Below, in pieces: positions 60,001-64,000 of a stretch of DNA of 64,000 bases. The first letter of the stretch is position 1; each line of letters begins with the position of its first letter. This stretch comes from Roseibium album (GTDB taxonomy: Bacteria; Pseudomonadota; Alphaproteobacteria; Rhizobiales; Stappiaceae), in assembly GCA_001404055.1 (NCBI GenBank), contig CXTY01000013.1:147885-211884 (forward strand), written 5' to 3'. The notes below the pieces were generated by a model that was not told where the DNA came from, made no database searches, and was given only the letters and a program-made list of their open reading frames with translations. Position numbers and translations under genes: made by a program.

Positions 60001-63000
60001 CCGTGACCGCCACGTCAACCGATGGCTCGACGTCCCAGGAGACGTTCTCCATCAACGTCTCCGATGTCGATGAGGCTGACGTTTCAGCTGTCACCGACAG
60101 CGATGCAACGGCGAACTCCATCGCAGAAGATGCATCTGCCGGTACGCAAGTCGGTGTTACTGCGCTTGCCACTGATTCAGACGTAACCGACAGCGTCTCT
60201 TACTCCGTCGATGACGCACGCTTTGAAGTCGCTACCGATGGTACGGTTACGGTTGCAAGTGGCGCTTCTTTCGATGCCGAGACTGAAGGTTCCATCGATA
60301 TCACGGTGACGGCAACCTCGACCGATGGCTCGACGTCCCAGGAGACCTTCTCGATCAACGTCTCCGATGTGGATGAGGCGGATGTGTCTGCAGTCACTGA
60401 CTCAGACGCAACGGCAAACTCCATTGCAGAAGATGCATCTGCCGGTGCCCAGGTTGGTGTCACCGCGCTGGCAACAGACTCTGATGTCACTGACAGCGTC
60501 TCCTACACTGTTGATGATGCTCGCTTTGAAGTTGCTGCAGATGGCACGGTCACCGTCGCAAGTGGCGCTTCGTTTGATGCAGAGACCGAAGGTTCCATCG
60601 ATATCACCGTGACCGCAACGTCCACGGATGGCTCAACGTCCCAGGAGACGTTCTCCATCAACGTCTCTGATGTTGATGAGGCAGATGTGTCTGCAGTCAC
60701 TGACTCAGATGCGGCGGCAAACTCGATTGCAGAAGACGCATCAGCCGGCACCCAGGTTGGTGTCACGGCGTTGGCAACAGATTCCGATGTGACCGACAGC
60801 GTCTCCTACGCGGTCGACGATGCCCGCTTTGAAGTGACCGCCGACGGCACAGTCACGGTTGCGTCCGGTGCTTCGTTTGATGCGGAGACAGAAGGCTCCA
60901 TCGACATCACCGTGACAGCAACGTCGACCGATGGCTCGACGTCCCAGGAGACCTTCTCGATCAACGTGTCCGATGTTGATGAAGCTGATGTTTCTTCGGT
61001 CACCGACAGCGATGCAACGGCCAATTCCATTGCAGAAGACGCCTCTGCCGGTACCCAGGTAGGTGTCACCGCCCTCGCGACCGATGCAGATGTGACCGAC
61101 AGCGTCTCCTACGCGGTCGACGATGCCCGCTTTGAAGTGGCCGCCGATGGTACAGTCACTGTCGCCTCTGGCGCTTCTTTCGATGCGGAGACCGAAGGTT
61201 CCATCGATATCACGGTGACGGCAACCTCGACCGATGGCTCAACGTCCCAGGAGACGTTCTCCATCAACGTGTCCGATGTTGATGAAGCTGATGTGTCTGC
61301 GGTCACCGACAGCGATGCAACGGCGAACTCCATCGCGGAAGATGCTTCGGCTGGTACACAGGTAGGTGTCACCGCGCTGGCGACAGACTCAGATGTCACT
61401 GATTCAGTTAGTTATTCCGTCGATGATGCCCGCTTTGAAGTCGCTGCTGATGGTACAGTCACGGTTGCAAGTGGCGCATCCTTCGATGCAGAGACCGAAG
61501 GCTCCATCGATATCACCGTCACGGCGACCTCGACCGATGGCTCGACGTCCCAGGAGACGTTCTCGATCAACGTCTCCGATGTGGATGAGGCGGATGTGTC
61601 TGCAGTCACTGACTCAGACGCAACGGCAAACTCCATCGCGGAAGATGCATCTGCTGGTACGCAGGTAGGTGTCACCGCGCTGGCAACAGACTCTGATGTC
61701 ACTGATTCGGTTAGTTATTCCGTCGATGATGCCCGCTTTGAAGTCGCGGCCGATGGTACAGTCACTGTTGTAAGTGGCGCTTCGTTTGATGCGGAGACCG
61801 AAGGTTCCATCGATATCACGGTGACGGCAACCTCGACCGATGGTTCGACCTCCCAGGAGACGTTCTCCATCAACGTTTCTGATGTCGATGAGGCGGATGT
61901 GTCTGCAGTCACCGACAGCGATGCAACCGCGAACTCCATTGCAGAAGATTCTTCTGCCGGTACCCAGGTTGGTGTCACTGCTCTGGCAACGGACTCAGAC
62001 GTAACCGACAGTGTCTCCTACGCGGTCGACGATGCCCGCTTTGAAGTGGCCGCCGACGGTACGGTCACGGTTGCTTCCGGTGCTTCGTTTGATGCGGAGA
62101 CCGAAGGTTCCATCGATATCACCGTGACGGCAACGTCCACCGATGGTTCGACCTCCCAGGAGACGTTCTCCATCAACGTTTCTGATGTCGATGAGGCGGA
62201 TGTGTCTGCTGTCACTGATACAGATGCAACCGCGAACTCCATTGCAGAAGATTCTTCTGCCGGCACCCAGGTTGGTGTCACCGCGCTGGCGACAGACTCT
62301 GACGTCACTGATTCAGTTAGTTATTCCGTCGATGACGCCCGCTTTGAAGTCGCTGCAGACGGCACAGTCACGGTTGCCTCCGGCGCTTCGTTTGATGCGG
62401 AGACAGAAGGCTCCATCGACATCACCGTGACAGCAACGTCGACCGATGGCTCGACGTCCCAGGAGACCTTCTCGATCAATGTTTCTGATGTGGATGAGGC
62501 GGATGTTTCTGCAGTCACCGACAGCGATGCAACGGCAAACTCGATTGCGGAAGATGCATCTGCCGGTACCCAGGTTGGTGTGACCGCGCTCGCGACGGAC
62601 TCAGACGTTACCGACAGTGTATCCTACGCTGTTGACGATGCCCGTTTTGAAGTTGCTGCTGATGGTACGGTCACTGTCGCCTCTGGCGCTTCGTTTGATG
62701 CCGAGACCGAAGGTTCCATCGATATCACGGTCACAGCGACCTCGACGGATGGCTCCACGTCCCAGGAGACCTTCTCCATCAACGTTTCTGATGTGGATGA
62801 AGCTGATGTGTCTGCGGTCACTGACTCAGATGCGACCGCGAACTCCATCGCGGAAGATGCATCTGCCGGTACCCAGGTTGGTGTGACCGCGCTGGCGACG
62901 GACTCCGACATAACCGACAGTGTCTCCTACACTGTTGACGATGCCCGCTTTGAAGTCGCTGCCGATGGTACGGTTACGGTTGCAAGTGGCGCTTCTTTCG

Positions 63001-64000
63001 ATGCCGAGACCGAAGGCTCAATCGACATCACGGTCACGGCGACCTCGACTGATGGCTCGACGTCCCAGGAGACCTTCTCCATCAACGTTTCTGATATTGA
63101 TGAAGCTGATGTGTCTGCTGTCACTGATACAGATGCAACGGCCAATTCCATCGCGGAAGATGCTTCGGCTGGTACGCAGGTCGGTGTGACCGCGCTGGCA
63201 ACAGACTCTGATATTACAGACAGTGTCTCCTACGCGGTTGACGATGCCCGTTTTGAAGTTGCTGCCGACGGTACGGTCACCGTTGCAAGTGGCGCTTCTT
63301 TCGATGCCGAGACTGAGGGTTCCATCGATATCACGGTCACGGCGACCTCGACCGATGGTTCGACGTCCCAGGAGACCTTCTCGATCAACGTCTCCGATGT
63401 GGATGAAGCTGATGTGTCTGCAGTCACTGACTCAGACGCAACGGCAAACTCCATTGCAGAAGATGCATCTGCCGGTGCCCAGGTTGGTGTCACCGCGCTG
63501 GCAACAGACTCTGATGTCACTGATTCAGTTAGTTATTCCGTCAACGATGCACGTTTTGAAGTTGCAGCAGACGGTACAGTCACGGTCGCAACTGGCGCTT
63601 CGTTCGACTACGAAAGCGAGCCGACGGTGACCCTCACCGTTACGGCGACTTCAACTGACGGATCGACATCTCAGGAAACCTTTTCCATCTCGGTATCCGA
63701 CGTGGCTGAATCTTACCAGATGAGCGGAAGCACATTCACCGATATTGGAGTTTCTGAAACAACAATTACGGGGAACGTGGGTGCCGACACTATCACAGCA
63801 CATGAAGACGGCAGCACGATATACAGCGGTGCAGGCGCCGATTTGGTCTATGGCGGTGCCGGTGATGACACCATCCTATACGGTGAAGGTGCCGATACCG
63901 TCTATGGCGGCGGCGGAAACGACTTTATCGACGACGTAGTTGGTACTGAACCCAATACAGATAACAACTATCTGGATGGCGGCGAAGGTAACGACACGAT
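57069..64000 (+). CDS. Giant RTX adhesin with 20 cadherin-like repeats, 3' end outside the window
   Basis: Open from 57069 to the window end (over 2,300 codons visible). Residues 1-189 are acidic, Ser/Asp/Gln-rich and without a Sec signal peptide, as expected of a type I secreted protein. Next are one 103-residue and nineteen 101-residue cadherin-like repeats, rich in D-V-D-E-A-D-V and F-D-A-E-T-E-G-S stretches likely to bind Ca2+. A short linker leads to RTX motifs of G-G-x-G-x-D-x-I type, where the C-terminal secretion signal should follow off the window. Probably a surface adhesin for attachment or biofilm, exported by the divergent ABC pair. An in-frame GTG at 57060 is an alternative start. 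Confidence 0.9.
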   Translation, partial: MANDTENRDKNSSQDDGSAGDSGTTLSSDSYVQSGLLDTRDKQLDKAHDFHLDQNMGESMEQVNANLHLGSEKPDPLQSLSDDEKDTASQIEAETGETPQVEDDSRADTGLPLSENFVSTGQRALNPSSDETGQNGSSYDPSSNFLGSSSLGDDFSNVAVAAEPVAGALSQSVTDQVASDQDPAEDETSVPITSNLSSVTDIDDAQDGVDENAAVGSTTGIQASADVAEDADVTYSLLDDAGGLFTIDPNTGIVSVAGALDAETAGSHDIVVLATTSDGETQTETFSISIRDVDEYDVSDIQETGAAVSEISENVEGGSSTGITVTAEDLDVSDTVSYSIDDPRFVIDENGVVSIADDAVFDAETESSVSFTVTATSTDGSESSQVFDLSISDVDEADVSSVTDSDATENSIAEDASAGTQVGVTALATDSDVTDSVSYAVDDVRFEVAADGTVTVASGASFDAETEGSIDITVTATSTDGSTSQETFSINVSDVDEADVSAVTDSDATANSIAEDASAGTQVGVTALATDSDVTDSVSYAVDDARFEVAADGTVTVASGASFDAETEGSIDITVTATSTDGSMSQETFSINVSDVDEADVSAVTDSDATANSIAEDASAGTQVGVTALATDSDVTDSVSYAVDDARFEVTADGTVTVTSGASFDAETEGSIDITVTATSTDGSTSQETFSINVSDVDEADVSAVTDSDATANSIAEDASAGTQVGVTALATDSDVTDSVSYAVDDTRFEVAADGTVTVASGASFDAETEGSIDITVTATSTDGSTSQETFSINVSDVDEADVSAVTDSDATANSIAEDASAGTQVGVTALATDSDVTDSVSYTVDDARFEVAADGTVTVASGASFDAETEGSIDITVTATSTDGSTSQETFSINVSDVDEADVSAVTDSDATANSIAEDASAGTQVGVTALATDSDVTDSVSYSVDDARFEVAADGTVTVASGASFDAETEGSIDITVTATSTDGSTSQETFSINVSDVDEADVSAVTDSDATANSIAEDASAGTQVGVTALATDSDVTDSVSYSVDDARFEVATDGTVTVASGASFDAETEGSIDITVTATSTDGSTSQETFSINVSDVDEADVSAVTDSDATANSIAEDASAGAQVGVTALATDSDVTDSVSYTVDDARFEVAADGTVTVASGASFDAETEGSIDITVTATSTDGSTSQETFSINVSDVDEADVSAVTDSDAAANSIAEDASAGTQVGVTALATDSDVTDSVSYAVDDARFEVTADGTVTVASGASFDAETEGSIDITVTATSTDGSTSQETFSINVSDVDEADVSSVTDSDATANSIAEDASAGTQVGVTALATDADVTDSVSYAVDDARFEVAADGTVTVASGASFDAETEGSIDITVTATSTDGSTSQETFSINVSDVDEADVSAVTDSDATANSIAEDASAGTQVGVTALATDSDVTDSVSYSVDDARFEVAADGTVTVASGASFDAETEGSIDITVTATSTDGSTSQETFSINVSDVDEADVSAVTDSDATANSIAEDASAGTQVGVTALATDSDVTDSVSYSVDDARFEVAADGTVTVVSGASFDAETEGSIDITVTATSTDGSTSQETFSINVSDVDEADVSAVTDSDATANSIAEDSSAGTQVGVTALATDSDVTDSVSYAVDDARFEVAADGTVTVASGASFDAETEGSIDITVTATSTDGSTSQETFSINVSDVDEADVSAVTDTDATANSIAEDSSAGTQVGVTALATDSDVTDSVSYSVDDARFEVAADGTVTVASGASFDAETEGSIDITVTATSTDGSTSQETFSINVSDVDEADVSAVTDSDATANSIAEDASAGTQVGVTALATDSDVTDSVSYAVDDARFEVAADGTVTVASGASFDAETEGSIDITVTATSTDGSTSQETFSINVSDVDEADVSAVTDSDATANSIAEDASAGTQVGVTALATDSDITDSVSYTVDDARFEVAADGTVTVASGASFDAETEGSIDITVTATSTDGSTSQETFSINVSDIDEADVSAVTDTDATANSIAEDASAGTQVGVTALATDSDITDSVSYAVDDARFEVAADGTVTVASGASFDAETEGSIDITVTATSTDGSTSQETFSINVSDVDEADVSAVTDSDATANSIAEDASAGAQVGVTALATDSDVTDSVSYSVNDARFEVAADGTVTVATGASFDYESEPTVTLTVTATSTDGSTSQETFSISVSDVAESYQMSGSTFTDIGVSETTITGNVGADTITAHEDGSTIYSGAGADLVYGGAGDDTILYGEGADTVYGGGGNDFIDDVVGTEPNTDNNYLDGGEGNDT
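57636..58247 (+). repeat. Two diverged cadherin-like repeats (103 and 101 residues)
   Basis: These first two units align with the later array at the protein level (S-S-V-T-D near the start, D-V-D-E at the boundary, a D-A-E-T stretch late in the unit) but differ strongly in DNA. Unit 1 is 309 bp with a two-residue insertion near L-L-D-D-A-G-G-L-F; unit 2 is 303 bp. Confidence 0.85.
58248..63701 (+). repeat. Array of 18 tandem 303-bp repeats in exact register
   Basis: Unit boundaries taken at the Val of V-D-E-A-D-V-S fall at 58248, 58551, 58854, 59157 and every 303 bp to 63399, with the end at 63702. The array is 5,454 bp with no insertion or deletion. Units are highly similar in protein sequence; most DNA differences are at third codon positions and are shared in blocks between non-adjacent units. 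Confidence 0.95.
63822..64000 (+). repeat. RTX nonapeptide region, incomplete
   Basis: Encodes successive glycine/aspartate motifs (S-G-A-G-A-D-L-V, G-G-A-G-D-D-T-I, G-E-G-A-D-T-V, G-G-G-G-N-D-F-I, G-G-E-G-N-D-T) that form Ca2+-binding beta-rolls in RTX proteins. It continues past the window. Confidence 0.9.

Noticed and set aside
58079..63520. Series of 65-96 codon open frames on the minus strand, repeated every 303 bp
   Set aside because: They are shadows of the adhesin array: the sense codon usage avoids codons that would give antisense stops, and each frame repeats only because the sense unit does. No ribosome-binding sites precede them.
58248..63701. Periodic repeats as a CRISPR array
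   Set aside because: The units are 303 bp of contiguous coding sequence with no spacers, and no cas genes are present.

Overview
The window looks like chromosomal DNA of a marine alphaproteobacterium, most likely Hyphomicrobiales in the Stappiaceae/Labrenzia-Roseibium neighbourhood. This is an inference from gene content and protein sequence style (the coaD-PPIase-PPIase-queA-tgt run, a Ppx/GppA-rlmE pair, eno near kdsA, an ectoine catabolism cluster with eutBC and asnC, and a very large type I secreted adhesin); no rRNA or marker comparison was possible.

Positions 1-27,760 are mostly conserved housekeeping. There is the tail of a possible adenylate-forming enzyme, a degenerate receiver protein, a FrnE-type DsbA protein, eno and kdsA, then galU with a nucleotide-sugar 6-dehydrogenase (UDP-sugar precursors for surface polysaccharide). 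These are followed by a DUF4864 protein, the minus-strand block coaD / two cyclophilins / queA / tgt, gyrA, a MarC membrane protein, a CDF cation transporter, a DksA-like zinc-finger protein, a YkgJ-type Cys-cluster protein, guaA, a TPR protein, an RsmB-like methyltransferase, guaB, rlmE, a Ppx/GppA phosphatase with a long basic N-terminus, and tRNA-Gln(CTG).

Positions 27,761-44,056 are more variable: a DUF1326/DUF2182 pair, a class III cyclase with a TPR-type C-terminus, a small envelope/stress set resembling yqjD-yqjE, an AI-2E family permease, an arylsulfatase, a PafA-like periplasmic phosphatase, and a tightly coupled MoxR/DUF58/DUF4381/BatA/BatB-TPR/BatD operon whose last four junctions are all ATGA overlaps.

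Positions 44,049-52,823 are an ectoine utilisation locus in two divergent units. The minus unit is doeA, an M20 deacetylase and a GntR/FCD regulator. The plus unit is eutB, eutC, an asnC-type regulator, doeC and doeD. Together they would take ectoine to N-acetyl-diaminobutyrate, diaminobutyrate, aspartate semialdehyde and aspartate. Two TTGTAtACAA-type operators sit 84 bp apart in the divergent promoter region. The deacetylase is of the M20 (ArgE) type, not the AstE-like DoeB/EutE type I know from characterised clusters.

Positions 52,937-64,000 hold two adjacent type I secretion ABC proteins with complementary defects in their ATPase motifs, divergent from a giant RTX adhesin. The adhesin is open at the window end and carries 20 cadherin-like repeats, 18 of them in exact 303-bp register with mosaic DNA identity, followed by RTX nonapeptides. 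The membrane-fusion protein and outer-membrane channel are not in this window.
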